Of a stretch of 43,858 nucleotides of DNA, positions 9,396 to 17,861 are shown piece after piece. Below the pieces are notes generated by a model. The model was not told the origin of the DNA and ran no database searches. It saw only the letters and a program-made list of their open reading frames with translations. The stretch is from Mycobacterium sp. (GTDB taxonomy: Bacteria > Actinomycetota > Actinomycetes > Mycobacteriales > Mycobacteriaceae), in the NCBI RefSeq assembly GCF_025933915.1, contig NZ_JAICZA010000024.1:1-43858 (forward strand), read 5' to 3'. The position numbers and the translations under genes are program-made. Every line of letters begins with the position of its first letter. Position 1 is the first letter of the stretch.

Positions 9396-10597
9396 CAGAA
9401 GTCGTCCCGTTCCGCGAAGGCGCCGTGGAACAGGAACTGCAGCGTCGAGGGCGCGTCGAACTGCAACTCGGTGAACGGCTCGTACGGGATATTCGCGTTG
9501 TCGGTGACCAGGAACGGCGCCCGGTACCACGAGCCGCCGTGTTGCTTGTTCGGGATGTCGGGCAGCCCACGGCAGTTCGGACCGCCCGAGGCGTTGACGA
9601 TCGGCAACGATTCCGGGTAGGTGTACGACGGCGCGCCCAGCACGAAGCTCGACGACGTGAACAGGCCCGCCTTGCGAACACCGAGAATCGGTCCGAACTC
9701 TTTGAGGCCCCGGTCGATACCGCCGAACAGGCAGCCGAATTCCGGTGAGTACTCACCAGCCACCTTGAGCGGGGCTCGCAACCGGTTGATGGCGTCGATG
9801 AAGTCCTGTTCGGCCGGCGCCAACGTGTCATAGGCGTTGTTCGACAGGCCGATGGTGGCCAGAAGCGTGTTGTCGAGATTCTTCTGCTGGTCCACGACGG
9901 TCTTGTTGATCGTCGGCAGGTTGTCGACCACGGTGGTCAGGTCGGGGGCGGCGTCGGCGTAGACGTTCGCCACAACCGCGGCCTTGCGAAAGTCCTCCTG
10001 CAAGGCGGGCAGCTTCGGATTCGCTTGGCGCGTCAGCGTATTCAAACCCGACAAGATGCCGCCCAGGTCGTCGCCATGGCCACGCAGGCCTTCGGCGAAC
10101 GCGCTCAGCGTCCCGTTGAGTTCGACGGGGTCGACCTTGTGCAGCAGGTCCATCAACGACTGGAACAAGGTGTTGACTTCCAGCTGCACCGCCGACGCCG
10201 CGACATGCGCGTCGGGACGAAGTGAAGTCGGCGAAGGCGATTGAGGCGGAAGGAATTCCACCGCCTTGGCACCGAAAATGGTGTTGCCCGCGATATGCAC
10301 CGTCGCATTGGACGGGATGAAATGCATGTCATCGCTGTCGATGCCGAGCGTCAGCCGGGCCTGGTCACCGGAATAATCGATCGTCTCGACCTTGCCGATC
10401 TGGATGCCGCGGTACTTGACTTTGGCGCCCTTCTCCATCACCAGCCCGGCCCGCGGCGCCGACACGGTGACCGTGTCGATCGACGCGAAGGCCGCCGTGT
10501 ACGAAAGGTAAGTCAGCACAGCGAAAGCCACCATCAGGCTGGCCAGCACCGCTGCTGCCAGCCGGACGGTTGTGCGTTTCGCCCCTGTGTCTGCCAT
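9395..10597 (-). CDS. mce4A: Mce4A, substrate-binding subunit of the sterol importer
   Basis: A 400-residue MCE subunit, first of the six MCE genes. The start MADTGAKRTT leads into an anchor helix (about residues 12-32) and the MCE domain (about 38-120, with KVKYRGIQIGKVE). The helical region follows, then a C-terminal domain of about 100 residues with Cys residues that may form a disulfide. It lies 19 bp after yrbE4B. In M. tuberculosis the counterpart (Rv3499c) is required for growth on cholesterol as part of Mce4; that role is taken from the literature, not from this sequence. Confidence 0.95.
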   Translation of the reverse strand: MADTGAKRTTVRLAAAVLASLMVAFAVLTYLSYTAAFASIDTVTVSAPRAGLVMEKGAKVKYRGIQIGKVETIDYSGDQARLTLGIDSDDMHFIPSNATVHIAGNTIFGAKAVEFLPPQSPSPTSLRPDAHVAASAVQLEVNTLFQSLMDLLHKVDPVELNGTLSAFAEGLRGHGDDLGGILSGLNTLTRQANPKLPALQEDFRKAAVVANVYADAAPDLTTVVDNLPTINKTVVDQQKNLDNTLLATIGLSNNAYDTLAPAEQDFIDAINRLRAPLKVAGEYSPEFGCLFGGIDRGLKEFGPILGVRKAGLFTSSSFVLGAPSYTYPESLPIVNASGGPNCRGLPDIPNKQHGGSWYRAPFLVTDNANIPYEPFTELQFDAPSTLQFLFHGAFAERDDF

Positions 10598-10616
10598 GTC
10601 CTTTTAAGCGGTCCTC

Positions 10617-11459
10617 TTATCCGGAGAGGTTGAAGTTACCGGACGCCCCATACACAGCGAGCGAGATGAACAAAGTGATGACGACCACGACGATCAACGA
10701 CGTCCGCACGGCCTGGCCGACCGCGATCCCGACGCCGACCGGACCGCCGCTGGCGTTGTAGCCGTAATAGGTGTGCACGAGCATGACCGCGATCGACATG
10801 ACGATGGCCTGCAGGAACGACCATAGGAGGTCCGACGGGATCAGGAACGTATTGAAGTAGTGGTCGTAGAGGCCTTTCGACTGCCCATTGATGTACACCG
10901 TGGTGAAGCGGGCGGCGAAGAAGGCGGCCAGCACCGACAGCGAGTACAGCGGAATGATCGCGATCAGGCCGGCGATCAGGCGGGTCGATACCAGGTAGGA
11001 CACCGAGTGCACCGCCATGCACTCGACGGCGTCGATCTCCTCCGACACCCGCATGGCACCCAATTGGGCGGTGGCGCCGGCACCGATGGTGGCCGCCAGC
11101 GCGATACCCGCGATCACCGGCGCGACCACCCGGACGTTCAGGAAGGCGGACAGGAACCCCGTCAGTGCCTCGATGCCGATGTTGCCCAGCGACGAATACC
11201 CCTGTACGGCAATGACCCCGCCGGAGGCCAGGGTCAGGAACGCCGCAACACCGACCGTGCCGCCGATCATGACGAGAGCTCCCGCGCCCATGGTCATCTC
11301 GGCGATCAGCCGGATCGTCTCCTTGCGGTACCGGGTGAGTGCGTTGGGGACATACCGCATGGTCTGCCCGTAGAACAACGCCTGCTCACCGAAGTCGTCA
11401 ACCGGCTCTTGCAGCCGCGAAAAGACGCGACGAAATCGCAGCGTGACGTCGTAACTCAT
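10617..11459 (-). CDS. yrbE4B: YrbE4B, MlaE-family permease of the sterol importer
   Basis: A 280-residue integral membrane protein of the MlaE/YrbE permease family with five or six hydrophobic segments. The signature EEIDAVECM in the middle is the loop that in this family contacts the ATPase (MceG/Mkl, encoded elsewhere; no ATPase gene is in this window). It pairs with YrbE4A to form the inner-membrane pore of the Mce4 importer. The ATG at 11459 follows the yrbE4A stop by 19 bp. Length and position match Rv3500c. Confidence 0.95.
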   Translation of the reverse strand: MSYDVTLRFRRVFSRLQEPVDDFGEQALFYGQTMRYVPNALTRYRKETIRLIAEMTMGAGALVMIGGTVGVAAFLTLASGGVIAVQGYSSLGNIGIEALTGFLSAFLNVRVVAPVIAGIALAATIGAGATAQLGAMRVSEEIDAVECMAVHSVSYLVSTRLIAGLIAIIPLYSLSVLAAFFAARFTTVYINGQSKGLYDHYFNTFLIPSDLLWSFLQAIVMSIAVMLVHTYYGYNASGGPVGVGIAVGQAVRTSLIVVVVITLFISLAVYGASGNFNLSG

Positions 11460-11478
11460 TGCGTGCTCACCCGTCTCG

Positions 11479-12243
11479 TCACTTCGCCGAAATTCGCACG
11501 CCGACGGCGGTCATCACCACATTGATCACGAACAGACAGATGAAGGCGTAGACCACGGTTTCGTTGACCGCATTACCCACGCCTTTGGGGCCGCCCTTGA
11601 CGGTCAGGCCGCGGTAACAGCCCACCATCCCGGCCATCACACCGAACAGCAGCGCCTTGACCTCGGCGAGAACCAGCTCGCGCAGACCGGTCAGCACGGT
11701 CAAGCCGTTGATGAACGCGCCCGGGTTGACGCCCTGCAGGAAGACGGAGAACACGTAACCACCGGAAAGACCGATGGCGCAGACCAAGCCGTTGAGCAGC
11801 AGCGCCACCACCGTCGACGCCAACACACGGGGTACGACGAGTCGCTGGATCGGGTCGATGCCCAGCACCCGCATCGCGTCGATCTCCTCGCGGATCGTGC
11901 GGGCGCCGAGGTCGGCACAGATCGCGGTGGCACCGGCGCCGGCCACCACGAGCACGGTCACCACCGGACCCAGCTGGGTGATCGTGCCGAATGCCGTCCC
12001 GGCGCCGGACAAGTCGGCGGCGCCGATCTCGCGCAGCAGGATGTTGAGGGTGAAGGCCACCAACACCGTGAACGGGATGGACACCAGCAGCGTCGGAACC
12101 AGCGACACGCGAGCGATCATCCACGTCTGATCGAGAAACTCACCAAATTGGAACGGCCGGCGAAAAGCCGCCCGGCCGGTGTCCATCATCATTTCGAAGA
12201 ATCCGCCGATGGCGCGGGCGGGGACCGAAAGTTGCTCAATCAA
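11479..12243 (-). CDS. yrbE4A: YrbE4A, MlaE-family permease of the sterol importer
   Basis: A 254-residue MlaE-family permease with several membrane helices and the conserved loop REEIDAMRVLGIDPI. It is the first gene of the mce4 operon. The start is a TTG at 12243 (read as MIEQLSVPARA), preceded by GAGGGGGGAA about 6-8 bp upstream; no in-frame ATG gives the family-typical N-terminus. A TATGAT -10 element and a KstR-like operator lie 87-112 bp upstream, so expression should be repressed without sterol. It forms the permease pair with YrbE4B. Confidence 0.94.
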   Translation of the reverse strand: MIEQLSVPARAIGGFFEMMMDTGRAAFRRPFQFGEFLDQTWMIARVSLVPTLLVSIPFTVLVAFTLNILLREIGAADLSGAGTAFGTITQLGPVVTVLVVAGAGATAICADLGARTIREEIDAMRVLGIDPIQRLVVPRVLASTVVALLLNGLVCAIGLSGGYVFSVFLQGVNPGAFINGLTVLTGLRELVLAEVKALLFGVMAGMVGCYRGLTVKGGPKGVGNAVNETVVYAFICLFVINVVMTAVGVRISAK

Positions 12244-12329
12244 CTCGGTTCCCCCCTCGGCTGGTCTCGGCGAAGTCTATGGCTGGCTTTCGCGTTGTCT
12301 ACGGTCGCACGGGGCTCGGTGTGAGCCGG

Positions 12330-12335
12330 ATCATA
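12330..12335 (-). promoter_or_regulatory. Predicted -10 element of the mce4 operon
   Basis: On the minus strand this reads TATGAT, a near-consensus actinobacterial -10 hexamer, in the only gap upstream of yrbE4A. Transcription would begin near 12323, giving a leader of about 80 nt before the TTG start. No good -35 hexamer stands at 17-18 bp (ACGGTG or CACGGT), typical of regulated mycobacterial promoters. The KstR-like operator covers the spacer region just upstream. Confidence 0.5.
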
Positions 12336-12341
12336 TTAACT

Positions 12342-12355
12342 CAGAACAAGTTCAC
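12342..12355. promoter_or_regulatory. KstR-like operator of the mce4 operon
   Basis: The sequence cagAACaaGTTcac fits the KstR core AAC-n2-GTT but lacks the outer T and A of the full pattern, so it is a weaker match than the other sites here. It lies 7 bp upstream of the predicted -10 element, where a bound repressor would block RNA polymerase. Confidence 0.6.
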
Positions 12356-12418
12356 CGTGTCAATGAACAGCACTTCTTATCCCAACCGTTAATTCGCCAG
12401 GTCAGACGCACTTGTCAC

Positions 12419-12433
12419 GTGTCAAACTGACAC
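12419..12433. promoter_or_regulatory. Inverted repeat GTGTCA-n3-TGACAC in the mce4 upstream region
   Basis: A perfect 6-bp inverted repeat around AAC, preceded by one more TGTCA copy in direct orientation at 12413-12417. A near-KstR site (TgaCACacGTTctA, one core mismatch) overlaps it at 12428-12441. The element is about 90 bp upstream of the predicted mce4 -10 and 45 bp downstream of the hsd4A stop. It could bind a TetR- or GntR-type regulator; which one is unknown. Confidence 0.4.
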
Positions 12434-12477
12434 ACGTTCTACCTGGCGATTCCCCCCAATCGATCGGCCGCGAATGG

Positions 12478-13392
12478 CTATTGTGCCATCAGTCCGCTCG
12501 CCGAAAAATTGTGCTCAGGATCACGGCCAGCAAAGTAATCCTGCAATGTCGCGCTCAGCTGCGCAGGGTCCCAAGCGGCGCCGTTGGCGCTGAATTTGCG
12601 CTCCACGGTCGGCGCAGCGACCAATGTCACCTGTGGACCGTAGACGATGAACACCTGGCCGTTGACTTCCGCTGCGGCCGGAGACGACAGGAACTTGACC
12701 AGGTTGACGACGTGCTCCGGCGACAACGGGTCGATGCCCCCCGCTTCCGCATCCGGTGCGTCGCCGAAGACGTCGGCCGTCATCGCGGTGCGCGCGCGGG
12801 GGCAGATGGCGTTGGCGCACACGCCGTAGCGGCCCAGCGCCCGCGCGGCCGTCAGCGTGAGGGAAATGATGCCGGCCTTGGCGGCGCCATAGTTGGCCTG
12901 CCCGACCGGGCCGACCAGGCCGGCCTCCGACGCGGTGTTGACGATCCGGCCGAAGATCTGGCCGCCCGCCTCCTTGGCCTTGGAGCGCCAGTAGGTGGCG
13001 GCGTTGCGGGTCAGCAGGAAATGACCGCGCAGGTGCACGGCGATGACCAGGTCCCACTCCTCGTCGGACATGTTGAACAACATCCGGTCGCGGGTGATCC
13101 CCGCGTTGTTGACCACGATGTCGAGCCCACCCAGCCCGTCGGCCTGCGCGACCAGCTCGTCGGCCGTGGCGCGTTCGCTGATGTCGCCGGCCACGGCAAT
13201 CGCCTTCGAGCCCGCGGAGTTGATTTCGTCGATGACGTCGGAGGCATCCAACGCGGCGGCGATGTCGTTGACGACGACGGTCGCTCCCAGGCGTGCCAGG
13301 CCCAGCGCCTCGGCCCGTCCCAGGCCCGCGGCCGCACCGGTCACCACCGCGACCTTGCCGGAGAGATCGGTCGCGTTCGTGCTGCTAGTCAA
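12478..13392 (-). CDS. hsd4A: Hsd4A-like short-chain dehydrogenase (steroid / 3-hydroxyacyl-CoA)
   Basis: A 304-residue SDR enzyme. The NAD-binding motif TGAAAGLGRA is near residues 19-28, NNAG follows, and the catalytic YGAAK (Tyr-x3-Lys) lies after GPVGQAN. I choose a TTG start at 13392 (MTSSTNATDLSG), with AGAGGT about 8 bp upstream; upstream residues are low-complexity and not SDR-like. Relatives in M. neoaurum act both as 17-beta-hydroxysteroid dehydrogenase and as 3-hydroxyacyl-CoA dehydrogenase in sterol side-chain beta-oxidation. It lies between fdxD and the mce4 operon on the same strand, with a 234-bp promoter gap before yrbE4A. It matches Rv3502c. Confidence 0.9.
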   Translation of the reverse strand: MTSSTNATDLSGKVAVVTGAAAGLGRAEALGLARLGATVVVNDIAAALDASDVIDEINSAGSKAIAVAGDISERATADELVAQADGLGGLDIVVNNAGITRDRMLFNMSDEEWDLVIAVHLRGHFLLTRNAATYWRSKAKEAGGQIFGRIVNTASEAGLVGPVGQANYGAAKAGIISLTLTAARALGRYGVCANAICPRARTAMTADVFGDAPDAEAGGIDPLSPEHVVNLVKFLSSPAAAEVNGQVFIVYGPQVTLVAAPTVERKFSANGAAWDPAQLSATLQDYFAGRDPEHNFSASGLMAQ

Positions 13393-13436
13393 TTTATGAA
13401 TACCTCTAGTTTCGGGTTGCGCGCTCTGGGCTCGGA

Positions 13437-13628
13437 TTAGTCGCCGCGGGAAAGCGCGGCGCGCGGGCATTCGGCGATCGCCTGCTCGACCAACTGCTCC
13501 TGATCGGCGGGAATGGGGTCGAGTTTCACCACGGCGTAGTCCTCGTCGTCCAGGTCGAAGATATCGGGTGCAATTCCCAAGCACACTGCGTTACCTTCGC
13601 ACCGGTCACGGTCCACGATCACCCGCAC
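13437..13628 (-). CDS. fdxD: FdxD, [3Fe-4S]-type ferredoxin
   Basis: A 63-residue ferredoxin. The GTG start at 13628 has AGGAGGG 6 bp upstream. Cluster ligands are Cys10, Cys16 and Cys54 (ECP); position 13, which would be the second Cys of a 4Fe-4S motif, is Asn, so a 3Fe-4S cluster with a variable fourth position is expected, as in other mycobacterial P450-linked ferredoxins. It probably carries electrons to a cytochrome P450 (such as Cyp142 or Cyp125) or another steroid oxygenase. It diverges from fadE26 and likely shares its KstR-controlled intergenic region. Confidence 0.92.
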   Translation of the reverse strand: MRVIVDRDRCEGNAVCLGIAPDIFDLDDEDYAVVKLDPIPADQEQLVEQAIAECPRAALSRGD

Positions 13629-13736
13629 AGCACACCCTCCTTGAACCTGGCCGTCACCGAGGACACGCCTCATCTGTATGTAGGTCCACCATAGGGCCCC
13701 GACACCTCTGGCGAAACGGTCGCTGGATTCCCAGAC

Positions 13737-13750
13737 TAGAACGTGTTACA
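13737..13750. promoter_or_regulatory. KstR operator between fdxD and fadE26
   Basis: TAGAACGTGTTACA is a full match to T-n2-AAC-n2-GTT-n2-A. It sits 90 bp before the fadE26 ATG and 108 bp before the fdxD GTG, so one bound repressor could control both directions. Confidence 0.88.
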
Positions 13751-13840
13751 ACCGGGAAGGCGAACGGGTAGCCGTTGGTCAAGCTGCAGCCTGTGACGAG
13801 GCTTGTTACTCCGACGTCGTTAACGTGAAGGACGGCTGAA

Positions 13841-15019
13841 ATGCGTATCAGTTACACCCCGGAACAGGAGGAGCTGCGTCGCGAGCTGCGGTCGTACTTC
13901 ACCACGCTGATGACCCCGGAACGTCGCGAGGCGCTGACCTCGACACAGGGCGAGGTCGGGACCGGCACCGCCTACCGTGACACCGTCGCGCAGATGGGCA
14001 AGGACGGGTGGCTCACCCTGAACTGGCCCAAGGAGTACGGCGGCCAGGACCGCTCCCCGATGGACTCGCTGATCTTCACCGACGAGGCCGCGATCGCGGG
14101 CGTGCCGGTGCCGTTCCTGACGATCAACAGCGTGGCGCCGACGATCATGGCGTTCGGCACCGAGGAACAGAAGAAATTCTTCCTACCCAAGATCGCCGCA
14201 GGCGAGCTGCACTTCTCGATCGGCTACTCCGAGCCGGGCGCCGGCACCGACCTGGCCAACCTGCGCACCACCGCCGTGCGCGATGGCGACGACTACGTGA
14301 TCAACGGCCAGAAGATGTGGACCAGCCTGATCGCCTATGCGGACTGGGTGTGGCTGGCGGTGCGCACCAACCCCGAGGCCAAGAAACACCGCGGCATTTC
14401 GATGATCGCGGTGCCGACGACCGCCGAGGGCTTCTCGTGGACGCCGGTACACACCATGGCCGGTGTGGACACCAGCGCCACCTATTACTCCGACGTGCGC
14501 GTCCCGGTGACCAACCTGATCGGCGAGGAGAACGGCGGCTGGAAGCTGGTGACCAACCAGCTCAACCACGAGCGGGTCGCCCTCGTCTCTCCGCAACCGA
14601 TCTTCCTGGCCCTGCGCGAGGTTCGCGAATGGGCACAGAACACCAAGGACGCCGGTGGCGCCCGGCTCATCGACTCGGAGTGGGTGCAGCTCAACCTGGC
14701 CCGGGTGCACGCCAAGGCCGAGGTCCTCAAGCTGATCAACTGGGAGCTGGCATCGGCAGCGAGTGAAGCCCTGTCGCCCGCCGATGCATCGGCGGCCAAG
14801 GTGTATGGCACCGAGCTGGCCACCGAGGCCTACCGACTGCTGATGGAGGTGCTGGGTACCGCGGCGACGGTGCGCCAGAATTCGCCGGGCTCGTTGCTGC
14901 GCGGCCGGGTCGAGCGGATGCATCGGGCCTGCCTGATCCTGACCTTCGGCGGCGGCACCAACGAAGTGCAGCGCGACATCATCGGCATGGTCGCCCTCGG
15001 CCTGCCCCGAAACCGTTGA
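13841..15019 (+). CDS. fadE26: FadE26 (ChsE4), acyl-CoA dehydrogenase subunit of side-chain oxidation
   Basis: A 392-residue acyl-CoA dehydrogenase. N-terminal helical, middle beta and C-terminal helical domains are in order: YSEPGAGTDLANLRT (FAD/substrate region, about residues 128-142) and a C-terminal GGGTNEVQRDIIG that contacts FAD. In M. tuberculosis the homologue pairs with FadE27 as the heterotetramer ChsE4-ChsE5, which dehydrogenates the steroid side-chain CoA esters. The ATG at 13841 follows AAGGACGG. The first of three co-directional genes (fadE26, fadE27, fadD17) behind one KstR operator. Confidence 0.95.
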   Translation: MRISYTPEQEELRRELRSYFTTLMTPERREALTSTQGEVGTGTAYRDTVAQMGKDGWLTLNWPKEYGGQDRSPMDSLIFTDEAAIAGVPVPFLTINSVAPTIMAFGTEEQKKFFLPKIAAGELHFSIGYSEPGAGTDLANLRTTAVRDGDDYVINGQKMWTSLIAYADWVWLAVRTNPEAKKHRGISMIAVPTTAEGFSWTPVHTMAGVDTSATYYSDVRVPVTNLIGEENGGWKLVTNQLNHERVALVSPQPIFLALREVREWAQNTKDAGGARLIDSEWVQLNLARVHAKAEVLKLINWELASAASEALSPADASAAKVYGTELATEAYRLLMEVLGTAATVRQNSPGSLLRGRVERMHRACLILTFGGGTNEVQRDIIGMVALGLPRNR

Positions 15020-15048
15020 GCCGCTAGGTAATAGAAGGACGGACGTTC

Positions 15049-16146
15049 ATGGATTTCACCACAACCGAAGCGGCGAACGACCTCGGCAACCTGGTCGACA
15101 CCATCGTGGACTCGGTATGCACACCCGAACACCAGCGTGAGCTCGACGGGCTCGATCAGCGGTTCGACCGTGACCTGTGGCAAAAGCTGATCGACGCCGG
15201 CATCCTGTCCAGCGCGTCGGCATCATCGCTGGGCGGCGACGGCTTCGGCGCGCTCGAGCAGATCGCGATCCTGGTCGCGCTGGGACACCAGCTGGCCGCG
15301 GTGCCCTACCTGGAGTCGGTGGTACTGGGCGCCGGGGCGCTGGCCCGGTTCGGCTCCGAAGAGCTGCAACAAAGCTGGGGCGTGCCGGCGGTCAACGGCG
15401 AGAAGACGCTCGGCGTCGCCCTCGACGGCGAGATGGGCGAGGGCCCGGTGCGGGCGGTCGGCGCCGGCGCCGGCTACCGACTGACCGGAACGCGCACCCA
15501 GGTCGGATTCGGCCCGGTCGCCGACGCTTTCTTGGTTCCCGCCGAGACAGACTCCGGCACCGTGGTTTTCCTGGTTACCGCCGACGACCCCGGCGTCACC
15601 GTGACCGCGTTGGAGACCACCGGCCTGGGCAGCGTCGGGCACCTCGCGCTGGAGGGGACCGAGGTGGACGAAAGCCGCAAGGTCGGCGGCCCCGAGGTCG
15701 TGACGTGGCTCGGCGCGCTCGGCGACTTGGGCCGCAGCGCTTTCCAGCTCGGAGTGCTCGAGCGTGGCCTGCAGATGACCGCCGAATACGCGCGCGAGCG
15801 TGAGCAGTTCGACCGCCCGATCGGCAGCTTCCAGGCGGTGTCGCAGCGACTGGCCGACGGCTACATCGACGTCAAGGGGTTGCGGCTCACGCTCACCCAG
15901 GCTGCCTGGCGAGTCTCGGAAGACGTTCCGGCCGAGATCGACGTCGCCAGCGCGGCGTTCTGGGCCGCCGACGCCGGTCACCGGGTGGCGCACACGATCG
16001 TGCACGTGCACGGCGGCGTCGGCGTCGACACCGATCACCCGGCGCACCGCTACTTCCTGGCCGCCAAGGAGACCGAGTTCGCCCTGGGCGGCGCCACCGG
16101 GCAACTGCGGCGCATCGGCCGTGAGCTGGCGGAGACGCCCGCTTAG
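15049..16146 (+). CDS. fadE27: FadE27 (ChsE5), partner subunit of FadE26
   Basis: A 365-residue acyl-CoA dehydrogenase-fold protein, shorter than FadE26 and more diverged: the middle domain is reduced and the typical GGxGTNEVQRDIIG end is replaced by GGATGQLRRIGRELAE. Such degenerate partners are normal in the mycobacterial sterol heterotetramers, where FAD binds at the interface of two unlike chains. It starts 29 bp after fadE26, with GAAGGACGGACG before the ATG. Function: dehydrogenation of steroid side-chain CoA thioesters together with FadE26. Confidence 0.94.
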   Translation: MDFTTTEAANDLGNLVDTIVDSVCTPEHQRELDGLDQRFDRDLWQKLIDAGILSSASASSLGGDGFGALEQIAILVALGHQLAAVPYLESVVLGAGALARFGSEELQQSWGVPAVNGEKTLGVALDGEMGEGPVRAVGAGAGYRLTGTRTQVGFGPVADAFLVPAETDSGTVVFLVTADDPGVTVTALETTGLGSVGHLALEGTEVDESRKVGGPEVVTWLGALGDLGRSAFQLGVLERGLQMTAEYAREREQFDRPIGSFQAVSQRLADGYIDVKGLRLTLTQAAWRVSEDVPAEIDVASAAFWAADAGHRVAHTIVHVHGGVGVDTDHPAHRYFLAAKETEFALGGATGQLRRIGRELAETPA

Positions 16147-16151
16147 GCGAG

Positions 16152-17675
16152 ATGGAACTCACCGACGACCTGACGGTCACCAAGCTGCTGGCGCCGCTGA
16201 CCGAGATCGACGATCGGGGTGTCTACTTCGAGGACTCGTTCATCAGCTGGCGTGATCACCTGCAGCATGGTGCCGCGATTGCCGCGGCGCTGCGTGAGCG
16301 CCTCGACCCCGCCCGGCCGCCGCACGTCGGCGTGCTGCTGGAGAACACCCCCTTCTTCTCGGCGATGCTGGTGGCGGCGGGAATGTCGGGGATCGTGCCG
16401 GTGGGGCTCAATCCGGTGCGCCGCGGCGAGGCACTGCAGCGCGACATCGACCGGGCCGACTGCCAATTGGTGCTCGCCGACTCGAAATCGTCTGAGACGC
16501 TGGCCGATATCGAGCACCTGAACGCCGACTCCCCCGAGTGGGCCGACGAGGTCGCCGCGCACACCCTCTCCCGAAGCGGCGCGGAAATGTCTTTTCAGTC
16601 CGCCTCGCCGGCCGACCTGTTCATGTTGATCTTCACGTCGGGTACCAGCGGCGAGCCGAAGGCGGTCAAGTGCAGCCACGGCAAGGTCGCGATCGCGGGT
16701 GTGACGATGTCGCAGCGCTTCGGGCTCGGCCGCGACGACGTCTGCTACGTGTCGATGCCGCTGTTTCATTCCAACGCGGTCCTGGTCGGTTGGGCCGTGG
16801 CCGCGGCGTGCGAGGGATCAATGGCCTTGCGACGCAAGTTTTCCGCGTCGAACTTTATCGTCGATGTGCGCCGTTACGGTGCCACCTACGCGAACTACGT
16901 GGGCAAGCCGTTGTCGTACGTGCTGGCCACGCCCGAGCGGCCCGACGACGCGGACAACCCGCTGCGCGCGGTGTACGGCAACGAGGGTGTACCCGATGAC
17001 ATCGAGCTCTTCGGCCGCAGATTCGGCTGCGTCGTCCAGGACGGGTTCGGTTCCACCGAAGGGGGTGTGGCCATCGCACGCACACCGGACACACCGCCGG
17101 GTTCCCTGGGCCCACTTCCGCAGGGAATCGACATCGTAGATCCCGAAACCGGCGCGGTGTGCCCGCCGGGCGTGGTCGGCGAGCTGGTGAACGCCGCCGG
17201 GCCCGGGCGGTTCGAGGGTTACTACAACGACGAGGCGGCCGAGGCCGAGCGGATGGCCGGCGGGATGTACCACAGTGGCGATCTCGCCTACCGCGATGAC
17301 GCCGGATACGCGTATTTCGCTGGGCGGCTGGGTGATTGGATGCGCGTCGACGGCGAGAACCTCGGTGCGGCCCCGATCGAGCGGGTGTTGCTGCGCCACC
17401 CCGACCTCACCGAGGTGGCGGTGTACCCGGTGCCCGACGCGATAGTCGGAGATCAAGTCATGGCCGCCGTGGTGATGGCGCCGGGCACCCAGTTCGATGA
17501 GGAGAAGTTCCGCGCCTTTTTGGCCGAGCAGCCGGACTTGGGACCCAAGCAGTGGCCGTCGTACGTGCGGGTCAGCGCCGAGCTCCCGCGGACGGTGACC
17601 TTCAAAGTGCTGAAGCGACAGTTGGCCGCCCAGGGCGTCGACTGCGCCGACCCCGTGTGGAAGATCCACCGCTAG
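16152..17675 (+). CDS. fadD17: FadD17, steroid side-chain CoA ligase
   Basis: A 507-residue adenylate-forming acyl-CoA synthetase. The P-loop-like AMP-binding motif FTSGTSGEPKAVK lies near residues 160-172, the A5-type stretch DGFGSTEGG near 295-303, YHSGDLAYRD near 373-382, and the C-terminal catalytic Lys region is TFKVLKRQL. It activates a C24 or similar steroid carboxylate with CoA. The ATG follows the fadE27 stop by 5 bp, so the three genes form an operon. The exact substrate comes from homologues, not the sequence. Confidence 0.94.
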   Translation: MELTDDLTVTKLLAPLTEIDDRGVYFEDSFISWRDHLQHGAAIAAALRERLDPARPPHVGVLLENTPFFSAMLVAAGMSGIVPVGLNPVRRGEALQRDIDRADCQLVLADSKSSETLADIEHLNADSPEWADEVAAHTLSRSGAEMSFQSASPADLFMLIFTSGTSGEPKAVKCSHGKVAIAGVTMSQRFGLGRDDVCYVSMPLFHSNAVLVGWAVAAACEGSMALRRKFSASNFIVDVRRYGATYANYVGKPLSYVLATPERPDDADNPLRAVYGNEGVPDDIELFGRRFGCVVQDGFGSTEGGVAIARTPDTPPGSLGPLPQGIDIVDPETGAVCPPGVVGELVNAAGPGRFEGYYNDEAAEAERMAGGMYHSGDLAYRDDAGYAYFAGRLGDWMRVDGENLGAAPIERVLLRHPDLTEVAVYPVPDAIVGDQVMAAVVMAPGTQFDEEKFRAFLAEQPDLGPKQWPSYVRVSAELPRTVTFKVLKRQLAAQGVDCADPVWKIHR

Positions 17676-17792
17676 CGCACCGGGCCGACGCGTTTTGGCA
17701 ACGTGCCCGACGGGCGTCGCGATCCATATCGATCGTGGCCTGCGCGCGTTGTGCGACACTTCATGAGCATGCCGCGAAGAAGAGGAGATGCG

Positions 17793-17861
17793 ATGGTTGA
17801 TGCGCCGGATCCCCGCCTCGGCACATTGGTCACGCACGCCGATACCGAAACCGGCGCATGA
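17793..17861 (+). CDS. Possible 22-residue leader peptide
   Basis: A very short reading frame, MVDAPDPRLGTLVTHADTETGA, preceded by a good ribosome-binding sequence (GAGGAG, 5 bp from the ATG). Its TGA overlaps the ATG of the downstream gene by 4 bp (ATGA), the layout of translationally coupled genes. No known peptide is recognised. It may be a leader that sets expression of the next gene, or a remnant of a longer one. It is too short to judge by composition, so confidence is low. Confidence 0.35.
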   Translation: MVDAPDPRLGTLVTHADTETGA

